From Sphingomonas sp. Leaf9 (GTDB lineage: Bacteria; Pseudomonadota; Alphaproteobacteria; Sphingomonadales; Sphingomonadaceae): DNA of 64,000 bases. Positions within the stretch are counted from its first letter, which is position 1, and each line of letters starts with the position of its first letter. Positions 8,609 through 17,742 of the stretch are shown piece by piece. The stretch is taken from contig NZ_LMKC01000002.1 of NCBI RefSeq assembly GCF_001421355.1, positions 1-64,000 of the forward strand, written 5' to 3'. Position numbers and translations under genes: made by a program. The notes under the pieces are model-generated. The model made no database searches, was not told where the DNA came from, and was given only the letters and a program-made list of their open reading frames with translations.

Positions 8609-9400
8609 ATGGCGGCGGTCGTCAGTTCTGGTTCGCAGGCCGACGACCTGCTGCGTGCCGGCGACTTCGACGGGGCACGCCGTGCCCTGGTCGAAGTCGT
8701 CAAGGCGGATCCCGGCCATGTGCCGACCCGATTGTTCCTGTTCCAGCTGCTGGCGGTGCAGGGCGACTGGGCGAAGGCAAAGACGCATCTGACCGCGCTG
8801 GCGCAGCTGTCGCCGGAGGCGCAGATGCTCTCGGTCGTCTACGGTCAGGCGATCGATGCGGAGGCGACGCGCGCGGCGGTGATGGTCGGGCGCGAATGCG
8901 CAATCATTCATGGCGGCTCGGATTGGGCCGATGGCGTCGCCGAGGCGCTGCAACTGGCAGCGACCGGCGCGACCGCCGAGGCGGAGGAGGTCCGCGCGGC
9001 GGCGTTCGATGCCGCGCCCGATACGCCCGGAACCATCGACGGCGTGGACGTCGACTGGATCGCGGACGCCGATCCGCGCTTCGGCCCGGTGGTGGAGGCG
9101 ATCATCGGCGGGCGCTACGGCCTGTTGCCGTTCGACGCGGTGGCAAGGATGACGTCGGAAGGGCCGAAGGACCTGCGCGATATCGTGTGGGCACCGGTCG
9201 AACTGACATTGAAGGCGGGGCCGCGCGTCGCCGCGCTGCTGCCGGCGCGCTATCCCGACCTGTCTGACGATCCGGCCGAACTGGCCGCGCGCGCGACCGG
9301 GTGGCGGGACGACGGGCGCGGTGTCGGACAGCGGCTGTGGACTGCATCGGACGGCGAGGATCGCGCGCTGCTGTCGATCCGCTCGGTCGAGCTTCGCTGA
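8609..9400 (+). CDS. tagJ: TagJ (ImpE) accessory protein of the type VI secretion system
   Basis: This 263-residue protein has an N-terminal TPR-like helical half (QADDLLRAGDFDGARRAL, RLFLFQLLAVQGDW) and a C-terminal ImpE/TagJ domain with DADPRFGPVVEAIIGGRYGLLPF, DLRDIVWAPVELTL and ALLPARYP. TagJ proteins bind TssB and are thought to help ClpV-driven sheath recycling. The gene follows hcp at 3 bases and ends just before tssE, matching the usual hcp-tagJ-tssE order in systems of this type. Confidence 0.93.
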   Translation: MAAVVSSGSQADDLLRAGDFDGARRALVEVVKADPGHVPTRLFLFQLLAVQGDWAKAKTHLTALAQLSPEAQMLSVVYGQAIDAEATRAAVMVGRECAIIHGGSDWADGVAEALQLAATGATAEAEEVRAAAFDAAPDTPGTIDGVDVDWIADADPRFGPVVEAIIGGRYGLLPFDAVARMTSEGPKDLRDIVWAPVELTLKAGPRVAALLPARYPDLSDDPAELAARATGWRDDGRGVGQRLWTASDGEDRALLSIRSVELR

Positions 9401-9404
9401 CCCC

Positions 9405-9938
9405 GTGGCGGTGCGGCAACGGCTGACGCCGACGCTCTATGACAAGCTGGTCGCCGATCTGGACATTTCGGGGATGCGCGACGACGAAGAGACCGCGCCC
9501 GCCGTCGCGCGGGAGAAATTCCGCTATTATTCGGTGCCCAAGCTGGAGCGCTTCAACGAAACGGCGCTGCGCGCGACGATCCGCCGCGATCTGGCGTGGT
9601 TGTTCAACACCACCAATCTGGAATCGCTGGTCGATCTGGACGCCTATCCGCATGTGAAGGAATCGGTGCTGAATTACGGCCTCACCGACCTTGCCGGCCG
9701 CACGCTCGACCGGCGGGCGGTGCTGGCGCGGGCGCGCGAGATCCGGCGGGCGATCCGGCTGTTCGAACCGCGCCTGTCGCGGGAAGGGCTGACGGTCGAT
9801 CCGGTCGAGGACCCCAGCGATCCGCACGCGCTGACCTATCTGATCCAGGGCGACATCACCGCGGCGGCGCAGACGATGCCGGTGAAGTTCCGTACCGAAG
9901 TCGAGGCCGAAACCGCCTCCGTCAACGTGCGCGAATGA
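9405..9938 (+). CDS. tssE: TssE, gp25-like baseplate protein of the type VI secretion system
   Basis: The protein is 177 residues from GTG 9405, chosen because it follows the tagJ stop by 4 bases; a second in-frame GTG at 9411 is possible. The body matches the gp25/lysozyme-like TssE family: SVLNYGLTDLAG, RAREIRRAIRLFEPRL and the sheath-like C-terminal part (TYLIQGDITAA, MPVKFRTEVE). TssE is a baseplate wedge subunit with homology to phage T4 gp25. Its TGA overlaps the tssF ATG, which implies coupled translation. Confidence 0.94.
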   Translation: MAVRQRLTPTLYDKLVADLDISGMRDDEETAPAVAREKFRYYSVPKLERFNETALRATIRRDLAWLFNTTNLESLVDLDAYPHVKESVLNYGLTDLAGRTLDRRAVLARAREIRRAIRLFEPRLSREGLTVDPVEDPSDPHALTYLIQGDITAAAQTMPVKFRTEVEAETASVNVRE

Positions 9939-11812
9939 CGACCGGCATCGATCCGCGCCTGCTGCGCTATTATAACGACGAACTCGCCTATCTGCGCGAA
10001 GAGGCGCGGGCGTTCGGGATCGAACATGAGGCGGTGGCCGGGCGGCTGGGGCTGAAGACCCCGACCGACCCCGACCCCTATGTCGAACGGCTGCTGGAGG
10101 GGGTCGCGTATCTTGGCGCCCGCGTGCAGCTGAAGATCGCGGACCAATATCCCGAATTCACCCACCACCTGCTGCATGCGGTCCAGCCGCATTACCTCGC
10201 GCCGACGCCATCGATGTGCATTGCCGCCTTTGCGCCCAAGGACGGCGACCCGATCCTGACCAAGGGCTATGTCGTGCCGCGCGGCACGCCGCTGACCGCG
10301 ACCGCAACCGAACAGAATGGCGTGCCGGTCGAGTTCCGCACCGGCCACGACGTGACGCTGTGGCCGCTGAAGATCACCCAGGCCGAATATCTGCCCAGCC
10401 GTGCCGCCGTCGCTCCCTTCGCCACCGCCGCCGACGTGCGGGCCGAGGCGGGGTTGCGGTTGCGGTTCGAAACGACCGGCGGTGCGGCGTTGCCGCAGAT
10501 ACTGCCCGATGCGCTGCCGCTCTATCTGGCGGGGTCGGAGGCGGTGCCGGCCGAACTCTATCGCCAGCTCATCGGCGAAACGGTGGCGACGATCGCGCGG
10601 TCGGCCGATGCGGCGGCGGGGCCGGAGGGGTGGATGCGCCTGCCGCCACCGGGGCAGGTCGGGTTCGACGACCATCAGGCGCTGTTGCCGCCCGAGCTGC
10701 GGTCGTTCCGGGGCTATCGATTGCTGACCGAATATTTCGCCTGTCCCGAACGGTTCCTGTTCGTCGACCTGAAGGGGCTGGGCCGGGCGTTCCGGGTCAG
10801 CCCGACCGCGTGCGACGTAGTGCTGCTATTCTCGCGATCGGCGCAGATTCTGCACAATGCGCTGGACCTGTCGAACTTCCGCCTGTTCGCGACGCCGGCG
10901 ATCAACCTGTTCGAAAAGCAGCTGGGCCGGGTGCGCGTGTCGCGGTTCGACCATGAACATCATGTCGTGCCCGACCGCGCCCGCCCCCTCGATTACGAGG
11001 TGTTCCGCATCCTCGACGTACAGGCCTATGCCGCGAACAATGTCGATGCGCGGACGGTCGCGCCACTCTATGCGCCGGGCGCGCTGCTCTACGACTGGAA
11101 CGAGGCGCTGTTCTACACCACGCAGCTGCGCCCCCGCCGGCTGTCGACGCGCGAACGGCGGCTGCGGCGGCGCGGGGAGTATACGGGCACGGAGACGTGG
11201 ATCGCGCTGACCTCGCCGGGGGATGCATCGCGGCTGGACGCGGTGGATGAACTGGCGGTGCGCGCGTTGGTGACCAACCGCGAGCTGCCCGAGTTGCTGA
11301 CCTTTCGCGGGGAACATCACTTCACCGTATCGGGCGTACCGGCGCGCACCGTCAGCGTGCTGCGGGCGCCGACCAAGCCGCAGACGCCGATGGGGTTGGG
11401 CGATGCCGCGTGGCGGCTGATCGGGCATTTGACACCCAACTATACCACGCTGGCACCGCAGGACGGCGACGATCCCGGCGTGCTGCGCGATCACCTGGCG
11501 CTGTATGGGCGACAGGACGACGCGGCGTCGCGGCGACAGGTCGATGGCGTGACGGCGATCCGGTCCGAACGGGTCGCGCGGCGGGTGCCCGGCATGGACC
11601 GTATGTCGATCGCGCGCGGGCATCGCATCCATGTCACGCTGGACGATGCCGCGTTCGACAAGGGGCGGATGTTCCTGTTTTCCGCGGTTCTCGAACGGTT
11701 CCTGGCCGAATTCAGCAGCATCAACAGCTTCACCGAAACCTGGGTCGCAAGCGCCAATGAAGGGGAGTTTCAGCGATGGCCGCTGAGGATCGGTCGCCGA
11801 CCGACCATCTGA
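9935..11812 (+). CDS. tssF: TssF, baseplate protein of the type VI secretion system
   Basis: This 625-residue protein starts at ATG 9935, overlapping the tssE stop by 4 bases. It opens with LLRYYNDELAYLREEARAFG and shows PYVERLLEGVAYLGARVQLKI, QYPEFTHHLLHAVQPHYLAP and a C-terminal RGHRIHVTLDDAAF / FLAEFSSINSFTET segment. These are diagnostic of VasA/ImpG/TssF. TssF, TssG and TssE form the baseplate wedge together with TssK. The length is normal. It overlaps tssG by 37 bases. Confidence 0.96.
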   Translation: MTTGIDPRLLRYYNDELAYLREEARAFGIEHEAVAGRLGLKTPTDPDPYVERLLEGVAYLGARVQLKIADQYPEFTHHLLHAVQPHYLAPTPSMCIAAFAPKDGDPILTKGYVVPRGTPLTATATEQNGVPVEFRTGHDVTLWPLKITQAEYLPSRAAVAPFATAADVRAEAGLRLRFETTGGAALPQILPDALPLYLAGSEAVPAELYRQLIGETVATIARSADAAAGPEGWMRLPPPGQVGFDDHQALLPPELRSFRGYRLLTEYFACPERFLFVDLKGLGRAFRVSPTACDVVLLFSRSAQILHNALDLSNFRLFATPAINLFEKQLGRVRVSRFDHEHHVVPDRARPLDYEVFRILDVQAYAANNVDARTVAPLYAPGALLYDWNEALFYTTQLRPRRLSTRERRLRRRGEYTGTETWIALTSPGDASRLDAVDELAVRALVTNRELPELLTFRGEHHFTVSGVPARTVSVLRAPTKPQTPMGLGDAAWRLIGHLTPNYTTLAPQDGDDPGVLRDHLALYGRQDDAASRRQVDGVTAIRSERVARRVPGMDRMSIARGHRIHVTLDDAAFDKGRMFLFSAVLERFLAEFSSINSFTETWVASANEGEFQRWPLRIGRRPTI

Positions 11813-12819
11813 CCTTCTTGGCCGATGCCGCCGCCGATGCCGGGCGCTTCGGGCTGTTCCCGATCGTCCGGGGGGCGGAGGCGCGGGCGCGGCACCTGCC
11901 ACGCGTCGGCCGGGCGCGGCGGCCAGCGCAGAGCGTGGCCGACCTGACGCAGGTGCCCTCGCTCGCCTTTCCCGATTCCACGCTGGCCGAAGTGGAGGTG
12001 CGCGGCGGCCGGGCACGGGTCGGCGGATATTGGCTGGGGCTGACCGGGCCGATGGGCCCGTTGCCGCAGCACATGACCGAGTTCGCGACGTTCGAGCGGC
12101 GCTATGCGCGGGCGCGACCGTTCGGGCGGTGGCTCGACCTGCTGGCCGGCAGGATGCTGCAATTCTTCTTTCGTGCATGGAGCGATTCGCAGCCGGCGGC
12201 ACAGGCAGACCGTCCGGAGGACGATCGCTTCGCCATCGGGCTGGCGCGGCTGACCGGGGCGGGCGACGGCGTATCGCCCGACGCCGCGTTTCCGGCGGCG
12301 GGGCGGGTGCATTATGCCGCGCTGTTCGCCGGGCGGCGCAGCGCCGGGGCGATCGAGGACGCACTGACCCATTTGCTGGGGCAGGCGGTGCGGGTCGAGG
12401 AATATCAGCCGCGCTGGCGCGACATCGATGCGGAGGATCGCACCCGGCTGGGCCGGCAGTTCGCGCGGCTGGGCGACGAGGTGATGCTGGGCGGCCGGGC
12501 GAAGGTGGTGAGCGATGCGTTCCGCGTCGTGATCCGCGCGAAATCGGCGGCGGATTATGCGGCGCTGATGCCGTCGGGCGCGCGCTTCCGCGTGCTGTCG
12601 GAGGCGCTCGATGCCTTTGCGCCGAGCCACCTCGAATGGGATGTCGCGCTGGAGATCGACGGGGCGGACGCGACCCCCGCCCGGCTGGACGGTGCGACGC
12701 GGCTGGGGTGGAGCGGCTGGCTGGGGGGCGGCGGCGCGGGCGTGCGCCGCGACGCCCATCTGCGGCGGGCTGGCGACGGGGCGGCAACGGATCGGTCGCA
12801 CGGGAGCGAGGTCGCATGA
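11776..12819 (+). CDS. tssG: TssG, baseplate protein of the type VI secretion system
   Basis: This 347-residue protein matches the VasB/ImpH/TssG family: FGLFPIVRGAEARARHLPRVG, VPSLAFPDSTLAEVE, YWLGLTGPMGPLPQHMTE, GRMLQFFFRAWSDSQPA and VEEYQPRW. TssG binds two copies of TssF in the baseplate wedge. The start lies inside the tssF 3' end and the stop overlaps the next ATG, so the run from tssE to the following gene is tightly coupled. The last ~40 residues are Gly/Ala/Arg-rich and probably unstructured. Confidence 0.95.
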   Translation: MAAEDRSPTDHLTFLADAAADAGRFGLFPIVRGAEARARHLPRVGRARRPAQSVADLTQVPSLAFPDSTLAEVEVRGGRARVGGYWLGLTGPMGPLPQHMTEFATFERRYARARPFGRWLDLLAGRMLQFFFRAWSDSQPAAQADRPEDDRFAIGLARLTGAGDGVSPDAAFPAAGRVHYAALFAGRRSAGAIEDALTHLLGQAVRVEEYQPRWRDIDAEDRTRLGRQFARLGDEVMLGGRAKVVSDAFRVVIRAKSAADYAALMPSGARFRVLSEALDAFAPSHLEWDVALEIDGADATPARLDGATRLGWSGWLGGGGAGVRRDAHLRRAGDGAATDRSHGSEVA

Positions 12820-13409
12820 CGGCAACGATGCGCATCGGCGCGCGCGGCGCGCTGCGGCGGCTGATGCCGGCCCTGTTCCTGATCGGTTGCGGCGCACCCG
12901 CTGCACAGGCGTTGGCGATCGAGGCGTCACATACCGAAATGTCCGGAGCGGCGAGTGCAGCCAGCATCGCCGCGGCGGAGGTGAGCGCCGCCCGCGCCGG
13001 TTGGCGCGACGTCAGGGTGAGCCAGGCGCAGTCGTTCCGGTTGATCGTGGGCGATCGTGCGGTCGCCGCGCTGGTCACGGGGAAGGCGATGCTGGCCCCC
13101 GGCGTGCCGGGCTGCTTTGCCGGCGTGGTACAGGGCGATCGCGTCGCGTTGGTCCCGACCATCGGGCAGGGCGAGTATGAAACCACCAGCTGCGGCGGGC
13201 CGGTCGCGGCGGGCATCCTGTTTTCGGGTGCGCCGGTCGGCATTGGCGTGGTGTTCCAGTCCTATTCGCCGAACGCGGCACCGCGCGAACCGATCGCCTT
13301 TCGCTGGGACGTCGCGACCAACGCGTTCGCGATCGATGCCGCGCGATCGGAAACGGCCTCCCTCGCCGGGGCGCAGTCGATCGCCGACATGCGCCGCGCC
13401 CTCCACTAG
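12816..13409 (+). CDS. Exported protein of unknown function between tssG and tssH
   Basis: I do not recognise a family. The start at ATG 12816 overlaps the tssG stop by 4 bases and gives 197 residues. The N-terminus has a basic region, a hydrophobic stretch and LIGCGAPAAQALA. That can be read as a lipobox (LIGC) or as a signal peptidase I site after AQALA. The mature part contains two cysteines about 32 residues apart (GVPGCFAG and TTSCGGP) that could form a disulfide. It has several short beta-prone segments. Its place in the operon suggests a T6SS-linked envelope protein. It could fill the missing TssJ-type lipoprotein slot, but the sequence does not look like TssJ. Confidence 0.65.
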   Translation: MTATMRIGARGALRRLMPALFLIGCGAPAAQALAIEASHTEMSGAASAASIAAAEVSAARAGWRDVRVSQAQSFRLIVGDRAVAALVTGKAMLAPGVPGCFAGVVQGDRVALVPTIGQGEYETTSCGGPVAAGILFSGAPVGIGVVFQSYSPNAAPREPIAFRWDVATNAFAIDAARSETASLAGAQSIADMRRALH

Positions 13410-13447
13410 CCCATTCGCCCCAAGCCCATCGACCGACAAGGATCAGC

Positions 13448-16069
13448 ATGACCGACATCAGCCGTACCGCCCTGTTCGGACGCCTCGATCCCAGCGCGTT
13501 GCAGGCGATCGAATCCGCCACCGGGTTCGCTCGGATGCGCGGCAACCCCTATGTCGAACTGGTCCACTGGCTGCATTTGCTGGTGCAGGATTCGACCGGT
13601 GATATCGCCGCGATCCGGACGGCGTTCGGCATCGACGATGCGGTGCTGGCGCGCGATATCGTCGGCGCGCTCGACATCCTGCCGCGCGGGGCGTCGGCCA
13701 TTTCCGACTTCGCGCCGCAGGTCGAGGAGGCGATCGAGAAGGGCTGGCTCTATGCCTCGCTGCAATTCGGCGCGGGCAAGGTGCGCACCGGGCATCTGCT
13801 GTACGGGATGCTGCGCACGCCGACGCTGCGCAACGCGCTGTTCGCGACCAGCGGCGAATGGCGCAAGATCGCGGCCGACCGGCTGGGCGCGGAGTTCGAT
13901 GCGATCGTGAAGCCGTCGGCGGAAACGAACGCGGTCGCGCCCGGTGATCCGGCGACCCCGGCGGCGAGCGGCCCGGCCCCGGCGGGGGAAGCGCTGGCGC
14001 GCTATTCGACCGACCTGACCGCAAAGGCGCGTGCGGGCGAGATCGACGCGGTGGTCGGGCGCGATGCCGAAATCCGCCAGCTGGTCGACGTGCTGCTGCG
14101 GCGGCGACAGAACAACCCGATCCTGATCGGTGAGGCGGGCGTGGGCAAGACGGCGGTGGTTGAAGGGTTCGCCCGCCGTATCGCCGATGGCGACGTGCCC
14201 CCGGCGCTGAAAGGGGTGACGCTGCGCGCGCTCGACGTGACGCTGATGCAGGCGGGGGCCGGCGTGAAGGGCGAGTTCGAAAAGCGGCTGCGGCAGGTGA
14301 TCGACGAGGTCGAGGGCGCAGCCAGCCCGGTGATCCTGTTCATCGACGAGGCGCATACGCTGGTCGGTGCTGGGGGGCAGGCGGGGACGGGCGATGCCGC
14401 CAACCTGCTGAAACCCGCGCTGGCACGCGGGCGGCTGCGCACGATCGCGGCAACGACCTATGCCGAATATCGCCAGTATTTCGAAAAGGACCCGGCGCTG
14501 ACCCGCCGGTTCCAGCCGGTCGACGTGGCGGAGCCGGAGACGGGCGTCGCGGTCGACATGCTGCGATCGGTGGTCGGCGCGATGGAGGCGCATCACGGCG
14601 TGGTCGTGCTGGACGAGGCGGTCGGCGCGGCGGTCACGCTGTCGCAGCGTTACGTGCCCGCGCGGCAATTGCCGGACAAGGCGGTGAGCCTGCTCGACAC
14701 CGCCGCCGCGCGCGTCGCGGTGTCGCAACACGCGACTCCGGCGGCGGTCGAGGATCGGCGGCGGCGACTGGAGCTGCTGGAGGCGGAGCGCGGCGTGGTC
14801 GAGCGCGAGACGCAGCAACGCTATCGCCGCGACGATCGGTTGGCCGAACTGGACACGGCGATCGGCGAGGCACGCTCGGCGGTCGAAGCGGTCGAGGCGA
14901 AATGGGCCGCCGAACGCGAGGCGCTGGACGCAGTGCGCGCGGCGCGCGACGGCGACGATGCGGGTGCGCTCGACACCGCGCTGGTGGCCGCGCGCGACGC
15001 GGCGGGCGATGATCCGATGGTGTTCGGCGTGGTCGACAGCGACGCGATCGCGGCGGTGGTCGGCGACTGGACCGGCATCCCGGTCGGGCGGATGGTCAAG
15101 GACGAGATCGCCAGCGTGCTGACGATCGGCGATGCGCTGAAATCGCGGGTGATCGGGCAGGATCATGCGATGGATGCCATCGCCAAGCGTATCCAGACTA
15201 GTCGCGCGAAGCTCGACAATCCGGCCAAGCCGGTCGGCGTGTTCATGCTGTGCGGGCCGTCGGGCGTGGGCAAGACCGAGACGGCGCACGCCTTATCCGA
15301 GCTGCTGTTTTCCGGCGACGATTCGATGATCGTCATCAACATGAGCGAGTTTCAGGAGGCGCACACCGTCTCCACGTTGAAAGGTGCTCCGGCCGGCTAT
15401 GTCGGATACGGACAGGGCGGCGTGCTGACCGAGGCGGTGCGGCGGCGGCCCTATTCGGTCGTCCTGCTGGACGAGGTGGAGAAGGCGCACCCCGACGTCC
15501 ACGAGATGTTCTTCCAGGTGTTCGACAAGGGGTTCATGAACGATGCCGAGGGGCGGCATATCGATTTCCGCAACACGGTGATCCTGCTGACGTCGAACGT
15601 CGGCACCGACCTGATCGCGACGCTGACCGAGGACGAGGAGACCGCGCCCGCCCCCGACGCGCTGGCGACGGCACTTCGCCCCGAATTGCTGAAGGTGTTT
15701 CCGCCGGCGCTGCTCGGGCGGCTGTCGGTGCTGCCCTATTATCCGCTGAGCAAGGATATGCTGGCCGGGATCGTCCGGCTGCATTTGGGGCGGATCGAGC
15801 GGCGGATTCGCGACAATCACGGCATCGCGCTCGCCATCGATCCGGCGGTGGTCGACCACATCGTCGAACGCTGTACCGAAGCGGCGTCGGGCGGGCGGAT
15901 GATCGATGCGATCCTGACCAATTCGATGCTGCCCGACATGTCGGTCGCGCTGCTGGAACGGCGGATGCGCGGCGACGAGGTGCGGTCGATCGCGGTGGCG
16001 GTCGACGGGGATGCGCTGACCTATCGGTTCGATGGTGCATCGGGCGCGGTGGATGGTCCGGGCGAGTGA
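13448..16069 (+). CDS. tssH: TssH (ClpV) AAA+ ATPase of the type VI secretion system
   Basis: This 873-residue protein has a Clp-N domain, then two AAA+ modules. Module one has Walker A GEAGVGKT (228-235) and Walker B VILFIDEAHT, followed by a coiled-coil middle domain (about 430-540). Module two has Walker A GPSGVGKT (603-610) and VVLLDEVEKAHPDV. ClpV differs from ClpB in its N-terminal domain, which grips contracted TssC; context and N-terminus favour ClpV. It disassembles the spent sheath for reuse. It follows the unknown exported gene by 38 bases and is the last T6SS gene before the embedded module. Confidence 0.96.
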   Translation: MTDISRTALFGRLDPSALQAIESATGFARMRGNPYVELVHWLHLLVQDSTGDIAAIRTAFGIDDAVLARDIVGALDILPRGASAISDFAPQVEEAIEKGWLYASLQFGAGKVRTGHLLYGMLRTPTLRNALFATSGEWRKIAADRLGAEFDAIVKPSAETNAVAPGDPATPAASGPAPAGEALARYSTDLTAKARAGEIDAVVGRDAEIRQLVDVLLRRRQNNPILIGEAGVGKTAVVEGFARRIADGDVPPALKGVTLRALDVTLMQAGAGVKGEFEKRLRQVIDEVEGAASPVILFIDEAHTLVGAGGQAGTGDAANLLKPALARGRLRTIAATTYAEYRQYFEKDPALTRRFQPVDVAEPETGVAVDMLRSVVGAMEAHHGVVVLDEAVGAAVTLSQRYVPARQLPDKAVSLLDTAAARVAVSQHATPAAVEDRRRRLELLEAERGVVERETQQRYRRDDRLAELDTAIGEARSAVEAVEAKWAAEREALDAVRAARDGDDAGALDTALVAARDAAGDDPMVFGVVDSDAIAAVVGDWTGIPVGRMVKDEIASVLTIGDALKSRVIGQDHAMDAIAKRIQTSRAKLDNPAKPVGVFMLCGPSGVGKTETAHALSELLFSGDDSMIVINMSEFQEAHTVSTLKGAPAGYVGYGQGGVLTEAVRRRPYSVVLLDEVEKAHPDVHEMFFQVFDKGFMNDAEGRHIDFRNTVILLTSNVGTDLIATLTEDEETAPAPDALATALRPELLKVFPPALLGRLSVLPYYPLSKDMLAGIVRLHLGRIERRIRDNHGIALAIDPAVVDHIVERCTEAASGGRMIDAILTNSMLPDMSVALLERRMRGDEVRSIAVAVDGDALTYRFDGASGAVDGPGE

Positions 16070-16235
16070 TTGCAGCGACTTAGGGTTGCGATCATCGTGT
16101 TTCATGTGCGCTGGCGACGTGGATGATCGCCGGGGCGTCGATCCGGGGGGCGACCGACAAAAGACGGTAAACGATGCATCCATTGCGAAGGCGGAACGTT
16201 CAACGTTGCGCCGATAATAAGGCGGAGACGGAATC

Positions 16236-17129
16236 GTGCGATTTGGAGAGATCGATCGAGGCGCTCGGGGCCAGCAGGTCCAGATGTTGCAGCATCTGTT
16301 GAACACCACGGCCCGCCCCCGGCCACCGCTGGAACTGGACGGCGTGTTCGGCCAGTCGACCGAGCGTGCGGTGCGCAGTTATCAGCAGAGCCGCGGGCTG
16401 GAGGTCGATGGCGTCGTCGGCGCGAAAACCTGGTCCAGTCTGGGTGTCAACGGATCGGCATTGCCGCGCACGCCGTCCGCTGCCCGATCGACCGGCGGCA
16501 CGCCGACCCGCGCGGTGACGGCACCATCGATCCGCAACCTGCCGATCGGCGATGCGCCGCTGGGGCGGGGGATGGGTGGGACCGCTGTCGCGACCCGGCC
16601 CGCGCCGGCCCGTCCGGCCCCCGCCGCACGGCCCGCGCCGCATCGCAGCGCGCAGCTGGAGCCGCCGGGATCGACCATCGGCGCGCCGTGGATGCGGGTG
16701 GCGCTGGCCGAGAAGGGCGTGGCCGAAGTCGCCGGGCGAACCCATAATCCGCGCATCGTCGAATATCACGCCACCACCACGCTGGCCGCGAAGACCGATG
16801 AGGTCGCGTGGTGCGCGTCGTTCGTGAACTGGTGCCTCGAACAGGCTGGTATTCGTGGTATCCGCAGCGCGCGCGCCGCCGACTGGGGCAAGTTTGGCGT
16901 GGCGCTGAGCGAGCCGCGCTATGGCTGCATCGTCCACATCTATCGCACGCCGCGCGGGGTCGACGGGTCGACCGGATCGTCGTCGGGGAACCACGTCGCG
17001 TTTTTCGTCGGGCAGACCGCGACGCATATCCAGCTGCTGGGCGGCAATCAGGGGAACCAGGTGAAGGTCTCCAGCTACCCGCTCAAGCAATACACAGTGA
17101 AGGCCATGCGCTGGCCGGAGGGACGATGA
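16236..17129 (+). CDS. Candidate T6SS effector: peptidoglycan-binding plus TIGR02594-type hydrolase
   Basis: This 297-residue protein starts at GTG 16236 after a GGCGGAG ribosome site. Residues ~5-70 are a PG_binding_1 domain (GARGQQVQMLQHLLN, LDGVFGQSTERAVRSYQ, LEVDGVVGAKTW). A Pro/Ala/Arg-rich linker runs to about 145. The C-terminal domain resembles the TIGR02594/CHAP-NlpC class: PWMRVALAEKGV, the cysteine in EVAWCASFVNW (C193), the histidine in NHVAFFVG (H253), then LLGGNQGNQV and MRWP at the end. This predicts a cysteine amidase or endopeptidase acting on cell wall. There is no signal peptide, as expected for a protein delivered by T6SS. It overlaps a lipoprotein gene that could protect the producer. 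Confidence 0.8.
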   Translation: MRFGEIDRGARGQQVQMLQHLLNTTARPRPPLELDGVFGQSTERAVRSYQQSRGLEVDGVVGAKTWSSLGVNGSALPRTPSAARSTGGTPTRAVTAPSIRNLPIGDAPLGRGMGGTAVATRPAPARPAPAARPAPHRSAQLEPPGSTIGAPWMRVALAEKGVAEVAGRTHNPRIVEYHATTTLAAKTDEVAWCASFVNWCLEQAGIRGIRSARAADWGKFGVALSEPRYGCIVHIYRTPRGVDGSTGSSSGNHVAFFVGQTATHIQLLGGNQGNQVKVSSYPLKQYTVKAMRWPEGR

Positions 17130-17671
17130 AGGGACCGGTAACGATGACGATCGGGCTGGGTACGCTGTTGCTGCTGTCGGCCTGTGGCGGCGGTGGCGAC
17201 ACGGCGGTCGAGGCGAATGCGGCGGCGGCTGCGCCTGTCGAAACCCCGGCCGAGGCACCGGTCGCGCCCGCTACGCCGATGGCGACGGCGACCGCGACTT
17301 CGGCGGCTCCGGCACAGGAACAATCGTTTCAGGCTTTCTGGACGAAGTTTCGTGCCGCTGCATTGGCGAACGATGCTGCGGGAATTGCTGCGCTCAGTGC
17401 GCCGGTGGTAATGCAGCATGGCGACTTGGACGATAGTCCGAAGGTCCGACTGAACCCGGCGCAGGTCGGGCCGGTGCTCCGCAAGCTGCTCGACAATCCC
17501 GATAACACCAATGGCGAGGGGCAAACCCAGCGACAGCTGGTCGAAGCCACCACCACGGCGAAGGTCGATCCGAATTGGGCCAAGGATCGCGTTCGTATCG
17601 GCGATATGGAATTTGCGCTGGGCAAGAACGGATGGCGGCTCGACCAGATATATTACGAGTCATACGACTGA
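17126..17671 (+). CDS. Small lipoprotein, candidate immunity protein to the upstream hydrolase
   Basis: The ATG at 17126 overlaps the hydrolase stop by 4 bases and gives 181 residues. It begins with a lipoprotein signal ending in the lipobox LLSAC, followed by a Gly run and an Ala/Pro/Thr-rich tether (about residues 25-65). The globular part (about 70-181) holds FQAFWTKFRAAALANDAAGIAAL and an end KNGWRLDQIYYESYD, reminiscent of small NTF2-like or DUF-type periplasmic domains. No family was recognised with certainty. Periplasmic immunity proteins for wall-degrading T6SS effectors are typically small exported proteins encoded directly after the effector, which fits here; the function is inferred. 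Confidence 0.65.
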   Translation: MKGPVTMTIGLGTLLLLSACGGGGDTAVEANAAAAAPVETPAEAPVAPATPMATATATSAAPAQEQSFQAFWTKFRAAALANDAAGIAALSAPVVMQHGDLDDSPKVRLNPAQVGPVLRKLLDNPDNTNGEGQTQRQLVEATTTAKVDPNWAKDRVRIGDMEFALGKNGWRLDQIYYESYD

Positions 17672-17742
17672 CGCGCTTCCGGGCGTAGCATCTGGCCGGC
17701 GACACGGGACAACCGGCGTCGGCAACAAGGGGGAGTATCGGT

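Noticed and set aside
12816..13409. Calling the unknown exported protein TssJ
   Set aside because: The lipobox is ambiguous and I see no TssJ-like sequence features; position alone is not enough.
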